A stretch of 64,000 bases of DNA. Origin: Berberis thunbergii. Taxonomy: Eukaryota; Streptophyta; Magnoliopsida; Ranunculales; Berberidaceae. The notes beneath the pieces were generated by a model. That model worked only from the letters and a program-made list of their open reading frames with translations, had not been told where the DNA came from and made no database searches. Shown one piece after another: positions 23,853 through 35,781 of the stretch; positions within the stretch are counted from its first letter, which is position 1, and each line of letters opens with the position of its first letter. The stretch is taken from NCBI GenBank assembly GCA_003290165.1, contig QNQO01000222.1, positions 806,001 to 870,000 on the forward strand, given 5' to 3'. Position numbers and translations under genes: made by a program.

Positions 23853-24683
23853 TCATAGCCAAATCAAAATTTCCCTACTACTTCACCTAGTCAAACCAAA
23901 TTTCCTTTTTGCAATAATTTCTGATTGATGATTGTGTTTTACTATTTTATTATGATTTGTTTCCAAACATCAGAGAAGCAACTTTCAAATTGATTAAATA
24001 GAAACACTTATTTCAACTCAAATCAACCCAAGTGTAGTAAAGCAATTGCAGTTAAGAATCCAATTAACATATTTGAATCAAAATCTTACCGGATGAAAGC
24101 CTTGCCTTCGCATGGTTTCTATCTGCTAAAAAGAGTTTGTTGACTACTATTAGTAGAGTAAAAACCACAAAAGAAAACCAAATTCAACTGAGGATCGAAT
24201 GCCTCTTTCTCATACTAATGGATTCAAAAGGATTTGCATGCAAAATGGTTGCAGGTGAATAGAAATCTTGGATAAACTCCAATGGGTGAAGACCTAGAAC
24301 AATAAGCATGCATAAACATACAAAGCATGGTTTCAATAAACAATTTGAACATGTCAACAACAACAACAAAAAATATATGGCGATCTCCTTCATGCAACAT
24401 ATAACAGGTTGCAAAACAAATGGTGACCTGAGCAGCAAAACAGGTAAAAAAATTTCCTAAATTAAACCTTAATATCACATTATAAGCAGAAAGTTTCAAT
24501 TAGCAAGATGTCTTGGACTACGCAGGATACAGATACTTTTGGTCTAGCAGAATGATAAAATATAGTGTATCTCAGTTTGTAAATACAAAACTGAGTGTAT
24601 CCCTCACCTCATTAATCGAACACCAAGAAGTTTCCCCGCAAGTCCAGACAATAAAAATCAGCAGGAATTTAGAAGAGCTCAAA
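23853..24683. other. Spacer and NMT 3' flank
   Basis: AT-rich with no supported ORF. The part next to 24683 should contain the 3' UTR and polyadenylation site of the NMT gene, which ends at 24684 on the minus strand. The end of that UTR cannot be placed from sequence alone. Confidence 0.5.
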
Positions 24684-25988
24684 CTACAAGAGTACAAGCC
24701 CTAGCTCTGATGGCTTTATGACCTGCCTTATCCGATAATTGTAAAGATAATAATGAAGTTGTCCATCACCTGGCCCAAACTTAAGCTCCTTCAGGAATGA
24801 CTCATTCCGCATTACATTCAGTGCATTGAAGACATCGTAATCTTTCTGTTTTGCCACAATAAGAGCATCATTCATCAATTGCAGCAATGGGATTCCAGTG
24901 GTGACATTGTAGTATGAGTAAGCAGCCTTCAAGGTTGAGTAATTTGAGTTCCCAAGGATCGAGGATGGAAGAGTGTAGAAGCTACAGAAATCAGTAATTT
25001 CACGAGTCTCTGGGCTCTCAACCAAGAAACTATCCACAACATTTTCGGTGGGAAGAAGCCAATGTTTCACATCATTCTCATCAAAATCTGGTGCGACCAC
25101 AAACTGAGCCAAGTACTCGTTAAGCAACCTAGTAACAGCAGGGACATCATGTAACTCCATTTTCCTAAACCCTGGTGTCACTGTAGCATCAGGTAGCTTA
25201 TAAAGCTTTATAGTTCGGCTCATTGTCATCCTTGCACCAAGTCTGGAGAATCCAACATCAATAAGTTTTTTGGGATTCAAGGATCTATGCCAATACTGAC
25301 AATTTGATATCGGTGTCGGAAGAACCACACCAGTAGTGTAAGCTGCTTGCCATATATTCTCCAAGTGGACTCTCCTAGTCACCTCTTTGATCATAACAGG
25401 GGCTAATCTCTTTGATCGAAGCTTCTTGTGAACACACAAGAAATTAATCTCAGCCATGGTAACAAACTCATCCCGAACACGGATCTTCGCGGGCACACCA
25501 GTAATGAAAGCAACAAGCTTATTAGTAGCTTTCACACGAACCCCAATGTGCCAACTCTTGAAATAACCAGGCGGAAGAAGCGCCCATCGAAGAAACTCCT
25601 TAGAATAATTGAATCTAAACATGTTCTCATCATCCTCAACATAATTGTTAGTCAATAAAATGTAAACCTCATTGCATGTCTCTTCAGAGTCCACATCACA
25701 AGTAGTCCACTCATAAAGAGCAGGGAGATTATAAGGCTCCAGCTTCACTTCCTCTAATGGGGTCGGTGGTTCGATGGGGCCTTCGGGCAAGCTCGTGTCA
25801 CCGAGATCTTTGTATTGCCCAACAGGTTGGGTTTCCCAAAACTTGTGCTTCTTAGAAATTGAAAGTGATTCTTGGATTCTTTGAGAAATCGTTTCGATTG
25901 TGCTCTCAGTTTCAGAAGTTAGGCTTCCATCTAGATTGGGTATCGAGCTCTCGCCAGGAGAATCGGGGGTGGAATCGTTACCAGCCAT
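24684..25988 (-). CDS. NMT1: Glycylpeptide N-myristoyltransferase
   Basis: 434-residue intact protein, the same length class as plant NMT1. It transfers myristate from myristoyl-CoA to the N-terminal Gly of nascent proteins, letting Ca-dependent kinases, SnRK1 beta subunits, ARF GTPases and others attach to membranes. It acts in the cytosol, in part on ribosomes. Two family signatures are clear: EINFLCVHKKLRSKRLAPVM at about 180-199, and KFGPGDG at about 403-409. The C-terminus is GLVLL, whose free carboxylate is the catalytic base in this fold. Residues 1-45 are Ser/Thr/Glu-rich and probably disordered. There is no intron in the coding region. The start is the first Met of a frame that opens right after a good 3' splice site at 25997. 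No disabling change is seen. Confidence 0.97.
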   Translation of the reverse strand: MAGNDSTPDSPGESSIPNLDGSLTSETESTIETISQRIQESLSISKKHKFWETQPVGQYKDLGDTSLPEGPIEPPTPLEEVKLEPYNLPALYEWTTCDVDSEETCNEVYILLTNNYVEDDENMFRFNYSKEFLRWALLPPGYFKSWHIGVRVKATNKLVAFITGVPAKIRVRDEFVTMAEINFLCVHKKLRSKRLAPVMIKEVTRRVHLENIWQAAYTTGVVLPTPISNCQYWHRSLNPKKLIDVGFSRLGARMTMSRTIKLYKLPDATVTPGFRKMELHDVPAVTRLLNEYLAQFVVAPDFDENDVKHWLLPTENVVDSFLVESPETREITDFCSFYTLPSSILGNSNYSTLKAAYSYYNVTTGIPLLQLMNDALIVAKQKDYDVFNALNVMRNESFLKELKFGPGDGQLHYYLYNYRIRQVIKPSELGLVLL

Positions 25989-25996
25989 TTCTCAAT

Positions 25997-26214
25997 CTGA
26001 ATCAGATTCAATCAACTAATTACGTATCACTGGACAAACTATCAATCAATCCATCGAGCTGCTTATAAAAGACGGTAAAGAAGTAATTGAAAATGTGCAA
26101 AATGCATAGAAACTATAGTTAGGATTTTCATGTCTAAATAAATACATAGAAAGAAATCTAAAAACCAAATAATGGATATGAATGGATCAAAGAAGGAGGT
26201 CTGAGAACACTTAC
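25997..26214 (-). other. Predicted 5' UTR intron of NMT1
   Basis: On the minus strand the donor GTAAGT begins at 26214 and the acceptor is TTCAG ending at 25997, 8 bases before the ATG. The intron is 218 bp. A leader exon would lie to the right, roughly 26215-26350. Inferred from splice motifs only; needs RNA evidence. Confidence 0.6.
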
Positions 26215-27450
26215 TGATAGCGTAGTTTGGGCAATCGAGGCTCTGAGCCGAGGAGATTCTCGATTTGCTTGCTAGGGTTTGCTCGATCTCTCTCTAGGGT
26301 TCGAAGCGAGTGAGAGTAAAGGAAGCTAGTGTGGTTTTGGTGAACAGAACAAAGAGTATGATTAAGTATACATCGATTTAATATTAGTAAACAACTACCA
26401 CGCTTTGTTTTTGTATTTTTTTTTTTTGGTAAATTTATAGGTATGACATAAATTGGTATGATATAACTATCAGCCGACAGATACCAAATTCTATAACCCC
26501 GAGAGAAATACATTGATTCTCATTTGCTACTCTCTAACAAAAAGGCGAATGACTTTCAAGAATTGATAAAGTCAATGCTATATTTTTCAACTGGAAATCT
26601 AAAGTTCTATCTCAAGTTAGGTAGAACTGTTATGATATTCTTATCTACACTATACAAATATTTCTCTGCCCATTACCATATCCACCAAAATTGATAATCT
26701 CGCCCGAGACTTCTGGTGGAAAAGGGCGGCTGATAGTAAAGCCAAGCATTTGTGTGCTTCGGATATGATCTCTCAACCCCGCCATTTGAGGGGACTCAAT
26801 ATTCCTTCTAACATGGAACAAAAACTTAGCCTTAAATGGCCAAAAGCATGTGGAAGGTGATCTCACAGCCTCAAAATCCTCGAACTTGTCAGCTCAAAGC
26901 TATTTTTTTCAACGCCAAGAGCATTTTCGAGCTTTCAAAACCTCCCACCTTGGCCTCCTTCGCCTGGAGAGGAAATCTTACCACTCTGACCAGAATGAAG
27001 AAGTATTTGGTTTGACAAGTTTTGTCTGGTGATCAGGTCGACATTTGGAATGACTTTGGGTTAAACAAGGGTTTTTACTTGCTGATTGTCTTCCCAACCA
27101 TGATGATCCTCTTCTTCCAGAATCTCTCCCTGACCTTTGGATTTTTCTCCCGATCATTCTATCAGCTGAAAGGTTGACCTTTTTTTACTCATTATTTCAT
27201 AACCCGGTGGTCAAGGATATCCTGGACATTGTCATCAGACCCACTACTTGCCCGGACAGGCTTATTTGGACCTCAAATAAAAAAACATTTTTTCAGTCAA
27301 AAGTGCCACCCATGCCTTCTCTATGGAACAGTTTGAAACCTCCACCTCAAGTCATGTGACAAATTATTTCGAGGCTTCTCAGACTAGAGCTCTATGGAAA
27401 ATCAAGCCCTCCCTAAAGGACTCTTCCTTATCTGGAAAATCAGTCAAAAC

Positions 27451-27458
27451 CTCCTACC
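27451..27458. repeat. 8-bp target duplication CTCCTACC (left)
   Basis: CTCCTACC precedes the hAT-like element and is repeated exactly at 28232-28239 just after it. The LINE frame resumes across the site, so this is the integration footprint. Confidence 0.9.
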
Positions 27459-28231
27459 CAGTGTAGTCAAAGCCATCCAAAACCACCGCTTAAAGCCAAA
27501 TGTCAAGTCATGACATCTTGTTTTGGTTTGGTCAAAGCCAAGTCACTACCCTGAAGCCCACAAAAAGCCACCGCTTTTAGCATTTTTTGTTGAAGCGTGA
27601 AGCCACCAAAGCCATGGCTTCATTAAACAATTTAATATTTTTTTGTCTTTATTATTTTTTTCTATTTCTCCATATCATTTTAGAGCTTCATGGCTGTATC
27701 AGAGAGCTTCAACAAAGCTGGAGTTGGATATCTTGTTCGATGCACGAATCTTCTTATCTTCAACAAAGTTTCACCGAAATTTCTACCGTCATGACCCCGA
27801 AGCAGGAACCCACATATATACATTGATTATCTATGCATTAATAATAGTTACATTAATAATTTTGTAATTTTTTTTTACTTAAGGTGATTGATTATGGAAG
27901 AAAATGGTTGGGCAGTGGAGAATGGTTCTCTAGAAAACATTGGTTGGAAGTATGGTGTTGCAATGAATGGTAACAAACATCACAACATAGAAAGCAGTAT
28001 GAACACTTACATTGACTTGAGTTAACACCTCTAAATCTAGTAGAAAAGTAGAATGCATTATTAGAAGCTTAGATACAAGCAAAATGCATATATTTGCACT
28101 TTTTATATAATACGAAAATCATTTTAAGGGTCGATTTACTTGCATAAAGTCATCGCTTTGAGCTTCATTTTTTGCTTAAAGTCAAGCCATGGCAAATCGC
28201 TTCGCATTTACTTTACGCTTTGACTACCTTG
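27459..28231. mobile_element. Non-autonomous hAT-like DNA transposon (773 bp)
   Basis: The ends are CAGTGTAGTCAAAGC and, reversed, CAAGGTAGTCAAAGC: 13 of 15 matching, starting CA as hAT termini do. An exact 8-bp target duplication flanks it, the hAT length. Subterminal regions are packed with short AAAGCC/GAAGCC and CCACCGCTT words, as expected for transposase binding sites. No transposase ORF is present; the longest frame (27587-27826) shows no similarity I recognise. It sits inside the zf-RVT region of an L1. Confidence 0.88.
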
Positions 28232-29275
28232 CTCCTACCCACACTGTCAAATATTCTTAGGATTCACACTCCTATCGAGGACACTTGCATTTTCTGTCAT
28301 AATCATTCCGAGGATGTTCTACATATCTTTTTTCTATGCCCAGTCACAGCTCAATTTTCACGACTTTCATACCTCCCCATTGATTTTTGCAATCTTGGGT
28401 TCAATTCTCCTTCGGTCTCAGGTTTTTTCAATTCATGTGGGCCACTGCCAAGGCGCACCTAGAAAAGCGAGAAGAAATGTTTTCCCAGTTTGTTTCCATT
28501 CTTATTACCATTTGGAGGATCCACATTCAGATTATTTACAATAACACTAAAGCCTATTCTCAGTCCTTCACATGCATTCTTCTTAAAACTTGGTCCACCT
28601 GCTCCAATCATTTGGTTCAGATTCGGCGCTAGGCAACCATCACTTTATTTCCAATCAATCCCTAACATCTTCGAAGCGGCTTTAACTGACAACTAGAGGT
28701 CACCAACCCCCTGGTTTTCTCACGCCATGCTTCAAGTATTGGCTCTCACACTAAGTCCGGTCCTTCTTGTTCTCAACTCATTCAAGGGCAACTCCTGGCA
28801 GCCAAATGTCACTAACTCAATTGCAAATCTAATTAGTTGAAGCAGTGACGGCGATCGATCTTCAAGGAAAAGTGTTAGCCACTATTGCATGTCCGATTAC
28901 AGAAACGGTTGTAGACAACCCTATGGCAAAAGGATATGCGACAGAGGTGGCACTACTGCTTATCTAAGCTCAACAATGGCAATTAGATATCCTTCTAGGT
29001 GATTCGACAAACATAATCGAAGCTCTTCATGATGATGTCTCCAGCCCTTCTTTTGTTATGAATTGGTCCCGGGCACCCACTCCTCAACCATATTAGTCGA
29101 TTGCATAATTTGCTTCCTATGTGAGATTGTAAATTTATTAGTAGGGGCCTTAATAATTTATTAGTAGGGGCCTTAATAATTTGCCCAAAAGGCTGGCCGT
29201 CTGATTTATAATAGTACTAAACTTTCCTTTTTGCTTATATATATATTCATAATGCTTTATAATAATAAAAACTCT

Positions 29276-31422
29276 TAGCGCGCCGACCGAATCCCAATTC
29301 AAATGACTAGCCAAATTCAAATGAGAAATCATTCGATTCTAGGTGATCAGTTATTGAAAGTCATATTCCACATTTATCTTAATCGAAAAATCGAATTTGA
29401 ACCAAATAGAGTAATTTGGATCTATTTGAGTCGAGTATGGCTATCCATTTTGTAGTCTGATCTAGATATTTTTGCTATTGGCAAAATTTTGTCACTCAAG
29501 AAATGGAAAGTTTTTGAATAAAAAAAGGACCTTCTATGGAAAATATAAAATCAGGTAAAAACCAACTCCATTGTTCTCATTTGCAAAACTGTTACCTACA
29601 GTGTTAGTTTTTACCCTCATATTTGTAATGGACTAGCCTAAAACTCTTTAAAATGAAAGTGAGAGTGATTGAGGACAAATAATGGAGGAGAGAATGATCA
29701 TTTGAGTCAAATAAATAAAGAGGAACAATGCCTTGAAGATCCCCAATGATATGGCTCAATTATCAAGCAAGTTTGCCTCACAAATCTTACTCTAGTTTAT
29801 TTTTGTTATTTATATAATGGTGATCTCTAGCAAAAAACTTCAAATTGCAAAAAATGAGTCTTGGTAATCCCGCTAAACAGAACGGTGAATGTGCATAACA
29901 AGTGCCTTTTGTGTATTTTGAGCAAAAAAATATATTCTATTGAAATTTTGTACGGAAAATAAAAGTTCAAAAAAATGTGAATTTATGAAGTAATAGTATG
30001 TTCATAATTTCAATCCAAATAAAAAATTGATAAATACTGAAAATTTTCACCCAAAAAAACTGCAAACTAATATCAACCATGTGATTTCATTTTGTCACCT
30101 ATGAAAATGGAATTTTTTCGAAAACACATACCTTTATATCTGGATATAATTTCATGTTTATGCAACCCACTAGGCTGAAGACGCTATTAGACATTTTTCT
30201 AGTCTTACTAAAAAAAATTCATGATTTAGAAGCCTCAGTCACATAATATGGAGGATTAGTTTGGATAGTCATTACCCATTTGACTCAACTTTTGGACTAT
30301 AAGAGTTTTACGGGTGTTTTATTTTGCTCCCCCCCCCCCCCTCAAAAAAAAAAATACTTCATTACTTCAAATGTATTTCCAACAAAATGTTCATTGTCTA
30401 TATCTTAATCGGTGTATTTTTGTCTTATTTGATTAAGTAAGAGTTGCCCTTTCTTCTTCAACCTTTGTATTAGTGTATGTGAGGTCCACAACAAGCCAAA
30501 CTAAAACACACGTAATCATATGGTATACCATGTAAAACGACCAGTTGATATTGCTTTCAGATTATATGTGATTCAATTTTTATACTGATAAGAAGGAGAT
30601 GTGTGTTAAGTGTCAATCAAAACCTATCTAGCTTGAAACGTGTGAACCTCTCTTTAGATTTGATAAGAGCATGTCCAACTATCAAGTTCAGAAGCTAAAT
30701 CTGGGTTTTAAATGAGCACATGGTATAAAAATAATTATTTGCACCCAAATAAAATTTTGATTAAGATATAATCACAGAAACCATAAATTGTGTTCTCAAT
30801 TTGTTGCAAAAGCTTTATGATTCTTAATTTTCCAAGGGTCATGGAGAATCACACATTTTTTTTATCTAAGGTACCCAAATCTCTTCGCAAGCTATGCTAA
30901 CTCACAAATCAAAAGTAGGTCATGATTGCGAGATTAGCTCTCGTCTGTGTCATTGAGGGCCATTTTCATAGCCGTTACTTGACTTTAGTTTGTGAGCCGC
31001 AAAATCGACGAACAAACAAGAAAACAAAGGCAAATGTGGATTTGGCGAACAAATTAGATCCGATCCACATGCCTTAATCAAACCTTCTTTATGTAAAAAC
31101 TTAATCGGATCAACAATTCATGTGAAACCTCCTATAACCAAATTAAGCATCTAATCAATCATAAAGTTGAAATCACTGGCACAACTTGGCTAAAGAGATA
31201 TTAAAGTTGAGTTTTGGTAATGGTGGGGTTGAGATTTCCTACATCCAAGGATGAGTTGTTGTTGAATCAATGCAGGAGGAGGCAAGGGAGTTGTTGCAGG
31301 AAATCGAGTGTAAAAATGGTGATATTACTTAAATAGGTGTAAAAATAATGTAATCCTTTTTTTTAGGTGGTGGTGTTATTGAGTGAAAAAGTGGTGTCAT
31401 AACAACGACCACTTTGTGAAAT
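29276..31422. other. Intergenic, no gene supported
   Basis: AT-rich spacer. A run of 13 C followed by 11 A occurs around 30329-30353. Nothing else could be supported on either strand. Confidence 0.5.
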
Positions 31423-32371
31423 GGAAAGCTTCTAGCTACACCCAGACTCTATTCTTCCCCGCCAAGGAAAAAATACCCAAAAATTCACCGTACCACTATA
31501 AGACAGGTTTTGTGGAAAGAAAACCAAAGTTTTTTAGTCTATTTTATGGAACTCGTAGGCATGGTGGCGAGTTCCACGAAGGAGACTAAAAAATTTTGAT
31601 TTTTTTTTTTCTTTCACAAAGCTCCCATGAAGCACCTCTCAGTTGTAAAAAAATCCCCTTCATTAAACTCACCACCATGATGTTAGCAAGTTCCATGAAG
31701 GGGGTCTGAAATTTTTGATTTTTTTGGGGAAAATGACATATAAGGTCAGCTTTTTATAATTATAGACCATGTCATTCTCTAACAATTGAAAATGCCTCAA
31801 AAACTATTTTTTTAATTAATTTATTTATAATTAAAGACTTTTAAAAATGACAAACATAACCCATGGTTTAAAAATAATTAGGAAGATATTCTTACCCTTT
31901 AAGTAATCAATTTAAAAAATTTATTCACCTTTTTAAAACCAATTATAAATTTACTTTCAGATTTTTTAATTTTTTTACTTACAAATTACTTGGCAATAAT
32001 CGCTCAGTTGTGTTTTAGGAACACGAAACAATTTTGAAAAAAATATAAAATTGCATATTTCACTTGTTTTAATGTAACTAGAATTTGAATACATAAATAG
32101 CAACACCAAGTCAATGTGTCTAGGAATAAGTGTATATTTGTCTTTTTATATATCTTTTAACCATGGTTTAGGTTTGTGGCATTTAATAATCTTGAATTAC
32201 AAAAAGTGGGCATTTTAAGGTATTTTTAATTGTTAAGATATTATACAATTATAAAAATTAGGAGAGATTTTTTTTTTTTTTTTTACAAAACTCTCGTTTG
32301 GTGGTTGGATGAATAAATTTTTTGGGATGGTGGTGGGAATGATGAAGTGTGGGTGTAGCTAGAAGCTCTCC
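31423..32371. mobile_element. Long-TIR DNA element, Mutator-like (tentative)
   Basis: Left end GGAAAGCTTCTAGCTACACC and, reversed, right end GGAGAGCTTCTAGCTACACC match at 19 of 20 bases. Similarity continues with gaps for about 45 bases (ATTCTTCCCC / ATCATTCCCA). The span is 949 bp and lacks a transposase. Two direct copies of a GAGTTCCACGAAGGAG / AAGTTCCATGAAGGGG segment followed by a T-rich run lie inside (about 31570 and 31688). A clear target duplication was not found. It ends 185 bp before the aldo-keto reductase ATG, so its right end may overlap the promoter. Confidence 0.65.
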
Positions 32372-32556
32372 TCAAATGAGTCGACCCCCAATTCGTTTTG
32401 GGATTGAGCATTTGAACTCTCCATTTGAAGATGGTATTAGAACCAGGAAATGTCAATAAGGTCTCTGTTCAATCTTCTACATTAACCACACAAAAAACTC
32501 TCTTAAGTGGTGGTGGAGAAGGTGTGTAGGAAGAGTGAAACCCAACTACACCAATT

Positions 32557-35500
32557 ATGGCTTTCTCAGTCCCTGTAACATCATCACATTCACACTCCCC
32601 GTATTTTCATTGGTGCAGGGCATCAAATGAAACCATCTTTCCCTCGTCATCTCTCAAACCACTCAGAATCCCTCGCTTGGGTCCTCTATTCTGGCCATGG
32701 GAAAAGGTACCATACATTATATTACTACATCTCATGGCGCACGTTGAAGTCCCCTCATCCTGCTTAACTATGGGTTTTGGTCTGAGCAGGTGAAGATCGG
32801 CCCACTAACGGTTTCTCCGATGGGCTTCGGGACGTGGGCTTGGGGGAATCAGGTGTTGTGGGGTTACGAGGAAAAAATAGACGGTGAGCTTCAAGCCACG
32901 TTTAATCTAGCGGTGGAGAGTGGAATCAACCTCTTTGATACAGCTGATTCTTATGGGACTGGCAAGTTGAATGGACAGAGTGAGAAACTTCTTGGCAAGT
33001 TCATCAGTGAGTTTCAAGGTAAATTAAATTAACTGTCATTTTGCATTTCAACTTTTTATTATTATTATTTTTAATTGGGCAGTGTTTTCATTTTACATAA
33101 TAATCAGCACAACTGATTTGATAAAATATTGCCTAGTTGTTTACACTGATATGTTACCATACATGTGTTTCTATAACTATGGCCTATAGCATATTATTAT
33201 AAGGAGTGAGGCTAGAGAGCGAGGAAACGAGCGAGGGGAGGGAGGTGGCGGGGCGGGAGCCGTCCACCCTGCTCGGGATGCGTGCCCCAATTTTTTGTGC
33301 ACGCATCCCGAGCACCACCTCCCTCTCCTCGCTCGTTTCCTCGCCATTTATAATTTCCCTATTATAAGAACCTGGCTCACTAATGCCAACTTTTACATAC
33401 CCTGTCTTCTAGGAACCCATGATGTAACCCTTCTTTACGCAACTGATCTAAGGGTTGTGCCCTGGATATGCCAATGGTCGAGATGAATCACACACATGAG
33501 GATGGATGTGGGAGGCAGGCCCACCATAACGAAAAACCATTAATTAAATGACAACTCTAGAACCAACAAACACTCCTAGAAAAACCATTTGCTAATAACT
33601 TGCTGATTCGAAGTGAGGTTGCAAACATGGTTTAAAAAACACATTGAGGTGATTGAGGCTGTGCCTTGATCCTCACCTTAGTGCCTCACACTCCATGACC
33701 GAACTGAGTCTTAAGCCTGACACAGTCCTAGTGTAGTACCAAAAAGGAAAAAAAGAGCTATGTCATGTGCCATATACTTTTTCACATGGTGAGTGTCTAA
33801 GTCGGTTGGGTGAGGGCCTAGTTGTTGCTATGGATAACATAATTTACATGCTAGCTTGGGCTAGATAAAGTGATGAGATTTTTTTGAAGATCCTCTGGTC
33901 ACATTTGTGGTGTTTTTTTTTTAAGTGATTTTAACTAGAGTTAGAAGTTCTGAACAAGCTTCTAAATGAACTTTTGTTTTGCTTCTAAATGAGCTGCTAA
34001 TTAGAAACTGTAAAATTAAAAAGTGTTTGTTTTTAGGAGCTGACTTGGAGTTGTTCAACATTTTTGCCCACCACCAAAAACTCCCATTGCCCACCATAAA
34101 CCACCATAAACCACCAACATTAGTCCCCTTCTCTATCAGTTTTCTCTCCTCCAAATACCATTGAGATCTCCTTCCACCACCAAAAAACCACCCTATATCC
34201 CTCTCCATTCTTCATACAATCTTCAACAGAGAGGAAGAGGGTAGTGGCGAAGGTGGTGGTACATATCGCAAGATAAAAACGAGGTAGAGAAGAGGGGATG
34301 GTCAACACCCCCCCGGAGAGAGATAACAACAGTCATTACGAAATTTATTGTGAGATAATTATTGGAATAAATTTTCATTAAACACTCAATGATAAGTGAT
34401 CAACACTCCCATGGTGCTTACTCCAATCAAACTTCACTCTAGTCAGAATTAAAAACAAATACGTTGAGTGTCCCACTTTTTATTAATACTCCTGAGTCTA
34501 TTCCGAACAAAAAACAAACACCCTCTTAGGCTTCACCATCTATATTACAAATCAGTGTTTGAGATTGGATATAAAAGACGAAATCTAACAGATCACATAG
34601 AACTTAAAACACCAAGAGATAAGTTTCATCAAATGGTTAAGATTCGTTTAATCTAATGGTTGGGACTAAAAGTTAGCATTTATGTCTTACCTTCAATCAA
34701 TCTCCAATAAGAGCTCATGGGTTCGATTTTCATACACAACATTTTGATATTTATTTATTTATTTTTCTTCAATTGTTGATGGTGGTGATTAGGCATGTAA
34801 GTATGAAGGAGGAAAACTTAAGGATGATCATGTTTTGACAAGTTTTAAACTTTTATTGTGCCAATGGCACAGGGAATACCCTAGTTAACAACATAAGAGC
34901 CAATGAATTCTCCTAAGGCTCAAACTCTGAATGAGAGAAAAGTGAAGTACTAGACTTGGATTGCAGCATTCTACCACTCTCCTTAGCCCATGTTATCGAC
35001 AAGACATGAACAATTCATTAGCTAGTTGACATTGTAGAAATTCAGGTGTTCGTGGATGGGATAGTAATACGGGGGAATTTATCATCTGAATTTGATAACA
35101 AAAGTATTCATCCATCAATTCCTTCAACAAAGTTCATGATATATTTTAAATAAACTTCCGTGATTGATCGCCATCGTGCTTTTTCCTAACGCATGTATGT
35201 CTTGATCTTCTTATCCAACTTTGATTATGCTATACTTATGTGTCTTAATACTCACCTGACACTGTTCCAAAAGCCATACTTTTGTCTATTGGATAGTGAA
35301 TACTCTGCAATAGTTTCATTGTACTTGCTTGCTGTACTTGCATCTTTCAATAAGATTTAAGATGCTGTGCCAAATAGTGTGGACATAAGGTCGACATTCT
35401 TAATAGTTTACATGTATGGATGCTTGGTGTTATATACATGAAAGTATATATATCAGGGCCTTAAGCCATTCAAAACCCAGATGACAGGATAACCAATGGT

Positions 35501-35746
35501 ATAAAATAAACCACTGGCTAACTACCTAAATTAGTACCAGATAACTTAATTAAATTAGCTATTGATGAGCCAAATACTCTTCGTTCTAGCAATATGTGAA
35601 TATATAGAGCATTCACTACCAAGATAAGTGGTTTTAGGTCCCCATTCAAAAGTCAAGACTCAAAAGAGTCTTGACATCAGACAGATCTCGCTCTCCTCTT
35701 TGAATTGAATGCAAAAATGTGTTATATTTAACAATTTTTATTTATT

Positions 35747-35781
<35 letters not shown>

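Larger units (their letters stand above)
26500..29275 (+). mobile_element. Decayed L1-type LINE (RT tail, zf-RVT, RNase H), 5'-truncated
   Basis: Broken plus-strand coding. The thumb/post-RT region is recognisable as NWKSKVLSQVGRTVMI (about 26590-26640) and NLARDFWWKR with LRGLNIP (about 26690-26810). The zinc-binding zf-RVT region follows as DTCIFCHNHSEDVLHIFFLC (about 28270-28340). A C-terminal RNase H-type part has VDNPMAKGYATEVALLL and LLGDSTNIIEALHDD (about 28840-29040). The reading frame is full of stops and is interrupted by a hAT-like insertion at 27459-28231. The left end is inferred and no target duplication was found. An A-rich tail around 29250-29275 is compatible with the 3' end. 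Confidence 0.8.

Noticed and set aside
13291..23862. 10-bp identity TCATAGCCAA beside both Tat-B ends, as a target duplication
   Set aside because: Ty3/gypsy duplications are 5 bp, and LTR comparison with Tat-A and Tat-D moves the left end to about 13137, so the left copy falls inside the LTR.
33921..34329. Minus-strand ORFs in aldo-keto reductase intron 2
   Set aside because: Low-complexity Trp/Gly-rich translations with no family resemblance, overlapping frames and no splice or start support.
34019..34526. Possible MITE with GTGTTTGTTTTTA ends
   Set aside because: The inverted ends match for only about 13 bases with T-rich content, and no target duplication was found.
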